Position numbers and translations under genes: made by a program. 64,000 nucleotides of DNA. Source: Planctomycetota bacterium (GTDB lineage Bacteria > Planctomycetota > Uabimicrobiia > Uabimicrobiales > Uabimicrobiaceae). The notes under the pieces are model-generated. The model worked only from the letters and a program-made list of their open reading frames with translations, was not told the origin of the DNA and ran no database searches. The stretch spans positions 1 to 64,000 of the forward strand of contig JAJDCR010000170.1 in the NCBI GenBank assembly GCA_029260735.1, read 5' to 3'. This document shows, in pieces, positions 35,570 through 45,046 of this stretch (within the stretch, counting starts at the first letter, position 1; each line of letters opens with the position of its first letter).

Positions 35570-37255
35570 CTAAGTAAGGATTTTTGATACGGTTAAAATT
35601 AGTTTTAAAGGGGAAAAAGGTTTTTGTAGGAGAGTTACATTCTTATCAAGACTATCTTTTTTGATTACCATGTCAAGATCATATCCTGACATATAAAGCA
35701 GTTTCATCTTAGGTTGTAAATCTTTTACTTTATGATAAAGTTCTGGCCCATTCATCCGAGGAAGAATAACATCTGTGATGAATAGATCTATTTTGTCTGG
35801 GTGCTCTTGGCAAATCTGAATAGCATCATCAGGATTACTCGCACTCATAACTGTATAACCATGAATCTCTAGTGTTTCCATTACTAACTTCCGAGTTCCA
35901 TCTTCGTCTTCCACTACCAAAACTTTGCCGACACCGTTTTTGGCTTTTATGTTTTTTGAGCTTTTTTCTTTTTTGATTTTGTCTTGAATGAGAGGAAAAT
36001 ATATCTTAAAGATAGTGCCTTTTCCTTCTTCGCTATCTACATTGATGTGACCATCGCTTTGTTGAACAATACCATAAACAGTAGATAGTCCTAAGCCAGT
36101 TCCTTTTCCCTTAATTTTTGTCGTAAAAAAGGGTTCAAAAATACGTTTTTTTGTTTTCTTTGTCATTCCCATGCCCGTATCACTGGCCTTAAGAAGAGCA
36201 TAAGCACCGGGTGCTAAACCTGGGTGTTGGTGAACGGAGTCATCGTCTAGATGCAAGTTAATAATCTCAATAAAAAATTTTCCTCCTTCTTGCATAGCAT
36301 CTCTTGCGTTCACTGCTAAGTTCATAATAACTTGCTCAACTTGTCCTTGGTCGGCCTTAATAAAAGAATTTTTTGTAGGCCGAAAGATTAACTCTATGTC
36401 TTCTCCTATCATGCGGCGAAGTAAACGATCGATATCTAAAACCACTTCGCAAAGGTCAAAAATCTTAGGCTCTAGTACTTGTTTTCGACTAAAAGTTAGT
36501 AGTTGGCGGGTTAATTTGGCTGCCCTATCAGCAGCTTTATTGACTTCTTCTGCATTTCGATAAAAAGGGCTTTTTCCCTTCATCTTAGTCATCATAATTG
36601 CGGAGTGGCCTGTTATTACTGTAAGTAAATTATTGAAATCGTGGGCGACACCTCCGGCGAGCTGCCCGATAGCTTCCATCTTGACTGCTTGTCTAAGCTG
36701 ATCCTCTAAGCTCTTATGCTTATGAATGTTTTCAATAAAATAAAGTAGATACTTGTTTTTTTTGTTCTCATCGCGGTAAGCAACAATTACCTTTAATTTA
36801 ACCCAAAGGTTTTCTCCATCTTTACGAAGGTATCTTTTTTCGTAAACTAAACTGTTTTTATTGCCAGATAGCAATTTATGGAGAATTCTTTCGTACTCTT
36901 CTCTGTCATCTAAGTGAGTGATTTCAACCGAACTAAGGTTTATCAATTCTTCTTGACTGTACTTTAGCATTTCACAAAGAGCAGGGTTTACACATAGAAA
37001 CTTTCCAAGGTTTTCTTTCTGAGAGTCTACTTCAGCAATTCCCAGGTTCGTTTCGTCCCATTTGAGACGAACTTTATCTTCGCATCGGTAAATTTTTTCT
37101 TGTAAAGCTTGCGTCTTTTCTTGGGTTTCCTGAAGCAGGTGACGGAGTTCTTTTTCTTTGTTTTGAGATTCTTCTTTTTCCTCAAGTAGCTTTTGGATAT
37201 ACTCTTTGAGATCATCTGTTAGATCTGGGTTATTTGTTATATTTGCGAAATCCAT
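35570..37255 (-). CDS. Hybrid sensor histidine kinase with PAS and receiver domains
   Basis: The 561-residue protein has no membrane segment. Residues 20-60 are a charged coiled coil. A PAS domain follows (about 70-180; GKFLCVNPALCEMLKYSQEEL). The HisKA domain has the phospho-acceptor motif GGVAHDFNNLL (about 200-210). The ATPase shows N box NLAVNARDAM, G1 DTGMGM and G2 GKGTGLGLS. A receiver domain ends the protein, with acidic pocket VEDED, phospho-Asp in FITDVILPRMNG and conserved Lys in LLQKPF. The HDFNN kinases usually respond to intracellular signals through the PAS domain. No cognate response regulator lies next to it apart from its own receiver. Confidence 0.93.
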   Translation of the reverse strand: MDFANITNNPDLTDDLKEYIQKLLEEKEESQNKEKELRHLLQETQEKTQALQEKIYRCEDKVRLKWDETNLGIAEVDSQKENLGKFLCVNPALCEMLKYSQEELINLSSVEITHLDDREEYERILHKLLSGNKNSLVYEKRYLRKDGENLWVKLKVIVAYRDENKKNKYLLYFIENIHKHKSLEDQLRQAVKMEAIGQLAGGVAHDFNNLLTVITGHSAIMMTKMKGKSPFYRNAEEVNKAADRAAKLTRQLLTFSRKQVLEPKIFDLCEVVLDIDRLLRRMIGEDIELIFRPTKNSFIKADQGQVEQVIMNLAVNARDAMQEGGKFFIEIINLHLDDDSVHQHPGLAPGAYALLKASDTGMGMTKKTKKRIFEPFFTTKIKGKGTGLGLSTVYGIVQQSDGHINVDSEEGKGTIFKIYFPLIQDKIKKEKSSKNIKAKNGVGKVLVVEDEDGTRKLVMETLEIHGYTVMSASNPDDAIQICQEHPDKIDLFITDVILPRMNGPELYHKVKDLQPKMKLLYMSGYDLDMVIKKDSLDKNVTLLQKPFSPLKLILTVSKILT

Positions 37256-37496
37256 TTTATAGAAAACAGCGAGAACTCAGAATTTTAGTTGGATAATGAT
37301 AATAAAAAATAAGAAGCTTATATTCTTGCTTTTACTTTATATTAATAGAGTTTGCTGTAATCCTCCCTTGAGAAATTGAAAAGATATATGAGTTTTTATT
37401 TGTGCATTCTTTTAGGGTTTATAGTAGGTGAAAACCCCAATAGTTTCAAGAAAAATTTCCAGATCATTACAATCTATTTTGGAGGTACACTACGTT

Positions 37497-39155
37497 ATGA
37501 AACTTTTCCATAAACTTGAAGTTGCGATTCATCTTCTAAAGTGGCGTTTGACCTGGAGTTTTCGGAATACTCGTTATAGTTTTACTATTCCAAGCAATCC
37601 TAAGTTTATGGGGCCTCGTGAAGCTATAGGATTAATCTCAGATAATAGCACTTGTCTAGTTGCGGGAATATCAGGTAATCAAAGAGTTTCTATTTTGGCT
37701 TGGTCATTGAGAGAGGTTTTTCAAGAAACAAAACATCCCAAAAACCTTACTATAATTAGTGCAGGTGGACAAGGTGGTAGGGGAAGAGCCCCTGGAACTT
37801 TAGAAGAATTGGGCTTGCCAGGGCTTGTTACACGTTTTATTTCTGCTCACCATGAAACCTACAAAGCGTTTTTGCAACTGGCTGATCAAGGAAAGATAGA
37901 ATTGCAGTGTATTCCCCAAGGAGTTATGGCTTTACTCGTTGAAGCTATATCGGAAGGAAGAGATCATCTTTTGACATCGACGGGTATTGGCACCTTTTGC
38001 GACCCTGAAGTAGGGCCTGGCTCTAACTTGTTTAATTCTCGAAGCGAAAGTCTAGTTTCTCGAGAAAAAAATCAACTTAAATTTACTCTTCCTAAATTAG
38101 ATATTGTTATGTTTAATGCTCCGGCTGCCGATGATGAGGGCAATATTTACATTGATAATTGTGTCACGATCTGTGAGGCGAAAGAGGCGGCTATAGCAGT
38201 TAAAAAGCAAGGAGGTAAAGTAATTGTCAATGTTGGAAGAGTTATTCCCAAGAACTTAGAGCAAGTATATCTAAGTACAGACTATGTCGATGCGATTGTT
38301 TATTACCCTAAAACTGAGCAGACCGCATCTTTTTATCATCGAAAACCTTGGACGATCATGACCACTTCATCAAAAAGTTCTGCCTTGGAAGGACTTGATA
38401 AAGTACGTTTTTTTAATCAACTTGCAGGAGTAACTCCACGGAGAGGCAAACTAGAAAAAAGCTTGGCCACTATTGGGGCTCACTTGATTCACGAAAAGGT
38501 ACCAGAAAAATCATGGGTAAATGTAGGCACGGGGTTGCCGGAAGAAGTTTGCTATGTTCTGCAGGAAAAAAAATGGCTTGATAAAATGACTCTTTTCACT
38601 GAAGCTGGTGCTATTGGTGGTATACCTGCCCCTGGTTTGTTTTTTGGGGCGGCTGTCAATCCAGAAAAAATTGTTTCTTCTCCGAAGGCTTTTCGACTAG
38701 CCCAAGAAAACCTCGAAGCGACTATACTGGGTTTTTTAGAGGTGGACAGTGAGGGGAATGTTAATGCTTCTCAGCGAGGAGATAAAGCAACTCAGTTTGT
38801 AGGGCCAGGAGGTTTTATTGATTTTACTTGTACAGCAAAACAGATTTTTTTTATTGGCTCTTGGATGGCTCGGGGGAAAGTTAAGCTCAACAAAGGGAAA
38901 GTTAAGATCGAGAAACAGGGGCGGCCAAAATTTGTAGAAAAAGTTCGCCAAATTACCTTCCATGGGAAAAAAGCCATTGCTCAAGGCCAAAAAGTTTATT
39001 TTATTACCCATGTAGGAATTTTCTATTTAACAGAAAAGGGAGTAGAGTTAATGGCTGTGATGCCAGGAATTTCTATTGAAAAAGATATTTTAGCTTTCTC
39101 TCCGATGAAAATAGTGGTTCCCGAGAAAGAAGTGCCAGTGATCACATTAGAGTAA
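37497..39155 (+). CDS. CoA-transferase family protein (acetate/3-ketoacid CoA-transferase type, fused subunits)
   Basis: The protein has 552 residues from the ATG at 37497 (GGAGG 11 bases upstream); a GTG at 37428 also opens this frame. The N-terminal alpha part shows the CoA-loop-like sequence ISAGGQGGRGRAP, and the beta part contains FTEAGAIGG with the expected catalytic Glu and NVGTGLPEEV. Length and order match YdiF/propionate-CoA-transferase-like enzymes in which alpha and beta subunits are fused. The substrate is unknown. It sits away from the fad operon, and an inverted-repeat element follows it. Confidence 0.86.
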   Translation: MKLFHKLEVAIHLLKWRLTWSFRNTRYSFTIPSNPKFMGPREAIGLISDNSTCLVAGISGNQRVSILAWSLREVFQETKHPKNLTIISAGGQGGRGRAPGTLEELGLPGLVTRFISAHHETYKAFLQLADQGKIELQCIPQGVMALLVEAISEGRDHLLTSTGIGTFCDPEVGPGSNLFNSRSESLVSREKNQLKFTLPKLDIVMFNAPAADDEGNIYIDNCVTICEAKEAAIAVKKQGGKVIVNVGRVIPKNLEQVYLSTDYVDAIVYYPKTEQTASFYHRKPWTIMTTSSKSSALEGLDKVRFFNQLAGVTPRRGKLEKSLATIGAHLIHEKVPEKSWVNVGTGLPEEVCYVLQEKKWLDKMTLFTEAGAIGGIPAPGLFFGAAVNPEKIVSSPKAFRLAQENLEATILGFLEVDSEGNVNASQRGDKATQFVGPGGFIDFTCTAKQIFFIGSWMARGKVKLNKGKVKIEKQGRPKFVEKVRQITFHGKKAIAQGQKVYFITHVGIFYLTEKGVELMAVMPGISIEKDILAFSPMKIVVPEKEVPVITLE

Positions 39156-39257
39156 TCCTATAGTTTATATGGTCTAGCCGCGCCAGCCTCAGACACAAAT
39201 AGTATTAAGTTAAGCTGTAACCTTTGTATTTTTTCCCCTCCGCGTTGGATTTTGAGT

Positions 39258-39407
39258 AGAAAAGAATTTCACGCAAAGGCGCAAAGAAAAGCAAAGGAAG
39301 ATCTAAAAAATCTTTCTCTTGATCTTGATAAAATTCTCCTAATTTATCTTTTGTCTTAATTCTTTTTCTCCTTGGCGTCTTTGCGCCTTTGCGTGAAATT
39401 CTTTTCT
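39258..39407. repeat. MITE-like inverted-repeat element, family B, copy 1
   Basis: Left arm 39258-39286 (AGAAAAGAATTTCACGCAAAG then GCGCAAAG) and right arm ending at 39407 are inverted copies around about 90 bases of AT-rich sequence that includes GCAAAGGAAGATCTAAAAA. The same element lies inverted at 46387-46532. No gene inside. Confidence 0.85.
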
Positions 39408-39417
39408 TTCTTCAACC

Positions 39418-40098
39418 TTAGATTTTTGCTGCTTTTGGATGAAAATGTGCAATAGTTAGAACACCCATTAATAGAAAAATGAAACTTGTGGGTTCAGGAA
39501 CAGCATTACCTGTGAATAGGTTTAGAGAAAGGTCATCTAGGGCAACATCAATAGAAGAAAACCCTAGGTCTAGTGAAGTTACGGCTCGAAAGACAATCGT
39601 GTCTGTGTTGATAGGAACGGCAGTTGATGATATATTCATTTCTCGCCAGTCCCCTTTCTCTGGAATCAGAGGATTGGTTGCTTGTGAACTCAAGAGTGAG
39701 CCTGTGCGCCCTCCTTGATAAAACTCAACGACGATGTGAGCGGTATCCAATGAATTCTCGACGGGTTTTCCTAGAGCAAAACCCTGGGCCGTAATGCTTG
39801 CTGAGCCATTTGAAATTTGGCTGGCAAAGCTACTTACATTGATCTCCTGAGAAAGGCTAACCTCTGGAGTTCCTCCAATGGTTCCATCAGAAACTGAGGC
39901 GGAGAAAAAGAAACTTCCGCTTAAAGCGGCGTTGGGACTAAAGTCATTTACCGAAACTGTAATAACATTCCCCTGCCCTGCATCTTCAATCCATCCAGAG
40001 GTATCACCTGTTTCAAAGCCTCGGTTAGTTAAAAGCTCTGTGGCAAGGATGTTTTGAGAAGTAGAAAATAAAATGAGTAAGCAAAGTATTCGAAGCAT
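39418..40098 (-). CDS. PEP-CTERM surface protein with carbohydrate-binding-like domain
   Basis: The 226-residue protein has a signal peptide (about 1-20, cleavage near ATELL), a beta-rich CBM-like domain beginning LLTNRGFETGDTSGW, and a PEP-CTERM tail: VPEPTS at about 201-206, a hydrophobic helix, then a short basic end (HPKAAKI). Such proteins are cleaved and anchored by an exosortase; none is present in this window. It is the third gene of a three-gene cluster of related proteins. AAAGGG precedes the start. Confidence 0.86.
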   Translation of the reverse strand: MLRILCLLILFSTSQNILATELLTNRGFETGDTSGWIEDAGQGNVITVSVNDFSPNAALSGSFFFSASVSDGTIGGTPEVSLSQEINVSSFASQISNGSASITAQGFALGKPVENSLDTAHIVVEFYQGGRTGSLLSSQATNPLIPEKGDWREMNISSTAVPINTDTIVFRAVTSLDLGFSSIDVALDDLSLNLFTGNAVPEPTSFIFLLMGVLTIAHFHPKAAKI

Positions 40099-40101
40099 TT
40101 T

Positions 40102-40755
40102 TTACCCTTTTTTTGGATAGGTCGCTCGCCAAATAAACGACAACGCTAAAAGAGATAGAATGAAAGTTTGAGGCTCAGGGACAACAGGAGAAGACAGTGC
40201 ATTAGATACAGCCAAATGATCAAACTCTACTTGGTCTATCGAGCCTGTGTTGCTTGTTTGGTCAAATCTAACGTTGTTTATAATTTCTCCATTTTCCGCT
40301 TCAATTTTGAGATAACCATTTTTTGTCGTTCCATTTCCTGAAGTAAAACCTGATAAGTTTCTTAAGTTGCTAACAACAATAATGCCATTTACTTTGACGC
40401 TATAATCTCGGTCAAAATTTTGTAAACCTACTCCAAAAGAAAGAGTGCTGCTGGGAAGAGTAAATGTTGTGGATAGTTGATGACTACCAGAAAGATTTGA
40501 TCTTACTCTAACTCCGTCCCAAGCGGTTCCTCCGGTTCTACTTTGAAATCCTCCCGCGGAGAGAGAAAGACCTGAAATTAAACTTCCATCTTCAAAGTCT
40601 TCAATCGTATGGCCAGTTAAGCCTAAGGCCACGTCCATGGTATTCGTATTTGTGCTAAAAACTGAGTTATCAAAAAACTCAACGGTAAAAGCAAGAAGAG
40701 GGGAAATCCCTCCTAGAGCAAGAGCGATGCATAAAAAAATATGGCTTGGTTTCAT
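40102..40755 (-). CDS. PEP-CTERM surface protein, paralog of the upstream gene
   Basis: The 217-residue protein has a signal peptide (about 1-22), a beta-rich body starting FTVEFFDNSVFSTN with the motif GLTGHTIEDFEDGSLISG, and a C-terminal VPEPQT motif (about 192-197), membrane helix and basic end (YPKKG). The motif (G-Y/H-x-I-E-(D/N)FED-x-x-LI-x-G) is shared with the upstream neighbour, so the two are paralogs. GAGGAAAA precedes the ATG. Function unknown beyond surface export. Confidence 0.86.
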   Translation of the reverse strand: MKPSHIFLCIALALGGISPLLAFTVEFFDNSVFSTNTNTMDVALGLTGHTIEDFEDGSLISGLSLSAGGFQSRTGGTAWDGVRVRSNLSGSHQLSTTFTLPSSTLSFGVGLQNFDRDYSVKVNGIIVVSNLRNLSGFTSGNGTTKNGYLKIEAENGEIINNVRFDQTSNTGSIDQVEFDHLAVSNALSSPVVPEPQTFILSLLALSFIWRATYPKKG

Positions 40756-40769
40756 TGTTTTCCTCGTTT

Positions 40770-41426
40770 TTATTTATTTCTTTTTCTTGCAACAAAAAAT
40801 GTACTGGCAAACAACATCATAAACCAAGTGGATGGTTCAGGGACGACATTGCTTTCTAAGAAAGCAAGATGATCATAAAAAATGCCATCACCAGAAGGGA
40901 CAGCTTGAGAAAAACCTACGGAGTTAATGGTTTCTCCTTGGCCAGCGTCGATTCGAACATAAACCTCTCTGTGGTTGTCCTGAGTACGGTTGTAATTGGG
41001 GAGACTACGGATAAGTCCAAAATCAACACCATTAATTAACATGCGAACGTCCGTTTCAACATCACCGATTCCGATACCTACGGAAGCTGCATTGTCGAAA
41101 AGAAAAAGATCTTCTCCCTGGCCAATATCCGTCAAAAAACTAGAGCTACCATCCCATATTGCCCTACCATCTAATCCACCAGCTCCTGTAGTGGAGGAAG
41201 GAGTAGTACCTTGGGGTCCAAATTGCACACCCGCAATTAAAGTAGTATCTTCAAAGTTTTCAATGGCATATCCTGTAATACCAAGAAGAGCGTCCATTGA
41301 GGCTTGTTGGCTAGCATTGGTTCCCGTAAAGACTGCTGTGTGGGCAAAGCTTGTCACTGTAATACTGTAGATGTAAGGGGTAAATAAAAACATTGCGAGG
41401 AATACTATTTTACATTTTTTTAACAT
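40770..41426 (-). CDS. PEP-CTERM surface protein, first of a three-gene cluster
   Basis: The protein has 218 residues from the ATG at 41426, chosen because AGGAAAAG precedes it; an ATG at 41441 is possible. It has a signal peptide (about 1-20), the shared motif GITGYAIENFEDTTLIAG, and the tail VVPEPSTW then a membrane helix and RKRNK. It heads the minus-strand cluster 41426-39418, with gaps of 3-15 bases between genes. Confidence 0.85.
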   Translation of the reverse strand: MLKKCKIVFLAMFLFTPYIYSITVTSFAHTAVFTGTNASQQASMDALLGITGYAIENFEDTTLIAGVQFGPQGTTPSSTTGAGGLDGRAIWDGSSSFLTDIGQGEDLFLFDNAASVGIGIGDVETDVRMLINGVDFGLIRSLPNYNRTQDNHREVYVRIDAGQGETINSVGFSQAVPSGDGIFYDHLAFLESNVVPEPSTWFMMLFASTFFVARKRNK

Positions 41427-41665
41427 GTCTTTTCCTAACATACCTAACTTAGGTATTTGTTTGACTTTGTTAGAGTTTACTTTGTTCTGAAGTCGTTTTA
41501 GTTATTTTGGTCAATTTAAAGAATATCACAAGAAGAGAAAGATTTCTATTTTTATTTTAATTTTGTGCCTCACAAAATGAGGAGATTTAATTTTTTATTG
41601 CTTTCCCGTAAATTTTAACTAGACTAGAGAGAGCTCATAAAAGTTTCCCTTGTGAAGGATTCAAT

Positions 41666-43900
41666 ATGCTTTTTTTCTCCTCTTCTTCCTCTCCATCCAA
41701 AAAAACTACTCAAAACTCTTTATCTACATGGATTTCTCTTTTAGAAAGTTCTCAGCTAGAGTCAAAAAAACTTTGCCTGTATCAGATCCAAGCAAGCCTG
41801 CCTTTACCAGAAAAAGAAAGAGAAATTCTTATTCCAATACTTTTTTCTGCTTTAAAAAAAGCGAAAGAAGAGACTAAAGGGCTCATTTTAAAAACTCTTC
41901 GGTGTCTTCTAATTTCTCGGCAGGGGCAAGAAAAATCTTATCTGTTAAAAGAAGTGGAACGTCTAAAGTCTCAGCTCGTGGATTTTGTTCAGGAAGACCA
42001 AAAATCTTCGAAAAAAGATGACGATTTGATCCGTTTCATTTATAAACTTGTTTCTTTGCCAAAAGAAGAGCCAAAAGAAAAGAATGGAGAAGAGAATAGA
42101 AAAGATTCCTCTTTAGAAAAACCAACGATATTTCCTGTCACTGAGAGAGAAGATAAAAAACGAAAGCGACCTCGTCTGGGTACAATCTTAGTCCGGCGGA
42201 ATACTCTTTCTCAACAACAATTAGAAAACGCCTTAGAAGAGCAAAAAATGAAAGGCGGAAAACTCGGAGAAGTACTTATTTTATTGGGTTATTTGAACTC
42301 AAAAGAGGTGGGCTTAGCGCTGGCCGTTCAGTTTTCGCTTCCTTATGTTGATGTTTATCGGGGAACAATTCCCGATGAGGTTATTTCTCTGATTCCACAC
42401 TCTATTGCCCAGGAAAAAAATCGAGAAGTGATCCCTCTGAGACATTGGAAAAATAAAATTCTTGTTGCTATACAAGACCCTTGCAGCAGGATTGCAGAAG
42501 ATCTATCTTTTTTTCTAGGTTTGGAAATTGAATTAGCATTAACTTCGCCTGAGGCTATGGGAAAAGCTCTTCGAAGGTACTATGGAGAAAAAAGGGAGGG
42601 ATCTTTTGATTATACTTCTTTGAAGTTCAGCGATGATGTTAAAGATAAAGGAGACTGTCTTTCCCGAAGGCCAAAAGAAAAAGATAGAGAACCTGTTTTT
42701 TCTGACAAGGAGCTTACCAAAGAAAATCTTTCGCCTCAGAGAATATCTCGAAAAAGAATTCCTTTTGGTAGGAAAAAAAGCTTTTCCTCAGAAGAAAAGG
42801 AAAATGGCCCAAAACAAAAGAACTTTGAGCATTTCTTAAGTAAAGAGGCTGGGAAACCTGGGTTACTAGAGCATTTGTTTACTCGGTCGAATCTACTATT
42901 GAAATCGATTCAAGTAACCATAGGATTAAAATTTATTTTATTGGTGAATGCTTTTGATATTATAGTTGAAGAAATAAACGCTTATAGACAAGAGATTTCT
43001 CAGGCTTGGCGGATGTTTCGTGGAAACCAGCCTGAAATTAAAAGAGACAATTCTCAACAACAGGTTAGCAATATTATAGAAGACTTGTGTGCCAGCCGAC
43101 TACAATTGTCCCGGCTATTTCTCTGGGCCGGATTTGAGCGAGAAAAGCAAACAAAAGATTTTGTTTGCTTAGAAAAAAATCGAAGGATGCTCGAATCTCG
43201 GTTTCCTCTGAAAATAGTTATGGAAACTCGAAGCCATTTGAATCAAATGAAGCAAAATTTAGCCTTGATGGCTCCTCTGCCAGCACAAAAAAGAATCCCC
43301 CGGTCATTAACTAATTTTCTGAGTAGTTTTTTTCCTAGTCCAGCTCATTTTTTTGTTTCTTGGAGAGATCTTTTTGTTTTGACATTTCAATTAAGCTACT
43401 CACGACGTGAAGTAGAAGAAATGTATCGTAATCTGATTATCCACTACTTCGTCTTGATTGCTCATTATCAAAAAACTTGTGTCGAAAATATTGCCGAAGA
43501 AATAAAGGATCTCTTGCCAATTAAAGAGTATGAGCATGTCATGATCCAACGTCTGGACATCCCTGAAAGAGAAGATAATTTAGAAGCTGCTATTGAAGAA
43601 TGTCAGAATAGTATTCAGCGTCTCATACAAGTTCTGTGTAATCCCGATGCTCTTATGAATCCTCGAAAATGGAGTCGCTATGACCTTGTCTGGGAAATGG
43701 GGAAGAATAGGGACAACAATGCAGTGCATCCTTTCTTTGCCTTAGAACTAGAACGTTGGCTTTATACTGTTGTTAAAATAGCATTGAAGAAAAAAGGCTT
43801 TAAGATGAATGAGAAAGAAAAGCAGCTACGCTGGAGAGAGGAAAAAGAATTTCGCCAGCGCTTAACTTTGGAGAAAAAATGTTCTTTAAGTTTTCTCTGA
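41666..43900 (+). CDS. GspE-N/MshEN-domain protein with large helical C-terminus
   Basis: The 744-residue protein begins with GAAGGA upstream of the ATG. A charged N-terminus (1-165) is followed by a GspE-N/MshEN domain (about 170-315): RPRLGTILVRRNTLSQQQLE with the paired helix GKLGEVLILLGYLNSKEVG, then SLPYVDVYRG. In related pilus ATPases this module binds cyclic di-GMP through RLGxxL-type motifs; here both motifs look kept. No ATPase domain follows, only about 430 helical, charged residues of unknown function. It may act as a stand-alone adaptor or sensor. Confidence 0.75.
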   Translation: MLFFSSSSSPSKKTTQNSLSTWISLLESSQLESKKLCLYQIQASLPLPEKEREILIPILFSALKKAKEETKGLILKTLRCLLISRQGQEKSYLLKEVERLKSQLVDFVQEDQKSSKKDDDLIRFIYKLVSLPKEEPKEKNGEENRKDSSLEKPTIFPVTEREDKKRKRPRLGTILVRRNTLSQQQLENALEEQKMKGGKLGEVLILLGYLNSKEVGLALAVQFSLPYVDVYRGTIPDEVISLIPHSIAQEKNREVIPLRHWKNKILVAIQDPCSRIAEDLSFFLGLEIELALTSPEAMGKALRRYYGEKREGSFDYTSLKFSDDVKDKGDCLSRRPKEKDREPVFSDKELTKENLSPQRISRKRIPFGRKKSFSSEEKENGPKQKNFEHFLSKEAGKPGLLEHLFTRSNLLLKSIQVTIGLKFILLVNAFDIIVEEINAYRQEISQAWRMFRGNQPEIKRDNSQQQVSNIIEDLCASRLQLSRLFLWAGFEREKQTKDFVCLEKNRRMLESRFPLKIVMETRSHLNQMKQNLALMAPLPAQKRIPRSLTNFLSSFFPSPAHFFVSWRDLFVLTFQLSYSRREVEEMYRNLIIHYFVLIAHYQKTCVENIAEEIKDLLPIKEYEHVMIQRLDIPEREDNLEAAIEECQNSIQRLIQVLCNPDALMNPRKWSRYDLVWEMGKNRDNNAVHPFFALELERWLYTVVKIALKKKGFKMNEKEKQLRWREEKEFRQRLTLEKKCSLSFL

Positions 43901-43947
43901 AACTTTGATAACCCACCTAATATCGCAAAAACTTTTGATTTTTCACT

Positions 43948-44853
43948 TTAGGAAGAATTTTCTAAAATTAACTCTCCTCGCAAAACAGTTACCGCACTTC
44001 CTCCTACCTTTACTGTCTCAATATCACTTGGTGGGCCGACCACTTCTACCTGTGCTTTTCCTGGTCTCTCCATCCAGTGCCCTTGCTCAGCTACAAAAAA
44101 TGGTTTCTGAATTAAACCATAGTGCCACAGGTAAGCCGCCATTGCGCCTGTTGCTGATCCAGTAAAAGGATCTTCAGCCGTATCAGGGGGAGTTCCAAAG
44201 TGACGAGCAAAAGTTTGTCCGGCAGAGGTGGCTCCTTCTAAACAGAATAGATGAGGGCTAAAAAAGTCTGACCGCTCTCTTAATTTGCGATAGAGTTTAG
44301 TGTTCATCTCTGCTTTTTTTAAGGCGTTGTGGTTACGTACAGGGATCATAAGCTGAGGAGTTCCCGTACTCACTGTTTGGAGTGGGACGCTCTCTAAAAG
44401 GTCTTCCTTCGATAATCCAAAAGCAGGCAAAACGTCTTCTGCCCGGTGTATCTTTAAAAACTGAGGTTTTTTCTGAGACATAACAATGTGTTCCGCTTTT
44501 CCTTGGGGTGCATAGATCTCAACGGAGATGATTCCCGCAGGGAGCTCCAAAGATACAGTATGCCTTTCAGAGGAGAGTTTTTGGCGACCCGTTTCGACCA
44601 AAGAAAAAATCGTTGCAATCGTTGGGTGACCAGCCAAAGGAATCTCCTCGGCCGGAGTAAAATAACGTGCTGCCCAATCAGCTTTTTCAGAGGCATAGAC
44701 AAAAGCCGTTTCGGAAAGATTCATTTCTTTGGCGATCGCTTGCATTTCCGCTTTACTCAGTTTTTCCTCTTCCATAAAAATAATAGCACAGGGGTTGCCA
44801 CTTAGCGGTTCTTTGGTGAAAGCATCCACTTGCTGAAAAGGGAATTTTCTCAT
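43948..44853 (-). CDS. PhzF-family isomerase/epimerase-like enzyme
   Basis: The 301-residue protein has the family N-terminus QVDAFTKEPLSGNPCAII (about 7-24), the conserved LSETAFV with the catalytic-region Glu (about 46-52), ARYFTPAEEIPLAGHPTIA (about 62-80) and DPFTGSATGAMAAYLWHYG (about 230-248). PhzF proteins are diaminopimelate-epimerase-fold enzymes, mostly of unknown substrate outside phenazine pathways. No phenazine genes are nearby. Converges with the MshEN gene. Confidence 0.92.
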   Translation of the reverse strand: MRKFPFQQVDAFTKEPLSGNPCAIIFMEEEKLSKAEMQAIAKEMNLSETAFVYASEKADWAARYFTPAEEIPLAGHPTIATIFSLVETGRQKLSSERHTVSLELPAGIISVEIYAPQGKAEHIVMSQKKPQFLKIHRAEDVLPAFGLSKEDLLESVPLQTVSTGTPQLMIPVRNHNALKKAEMNTKLYRKLRERSDFFSPHLFCLEGATSAGQTFARHFGTPPDTAEDPFTGSATGAMAAYLWHYGLIQKPFFVAEQGHWMERPGKAQVEVVGPPSDIETVKVGGSAVTVLRGELILENSS

Positions 44854-45046
44854 AGGGGTTTAATTCTCCACAAACTCAGGTTTTTCTTATAACTTAACCG
44901 TCAAGTTCCATACTGAACAATTAGGTTTTCTATTGTAGAGAATTTGAGGAAGGGGGGGAAGAAATTAATTCGGTTTATTATGGGGAGGAAAAAGAGGGAG
45001 GCGTGGTAGCGTGCTTTTGGGCACGCTACCATGTTCTTAACTCAAC

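Noticed and set aside
43948..44853. Phenazine biosynthesis locus around the PhzF-family gene
   Set aside because: No other phz gene nearby; PhzF-fold proteins are common and mostly unrelated to phenazines.
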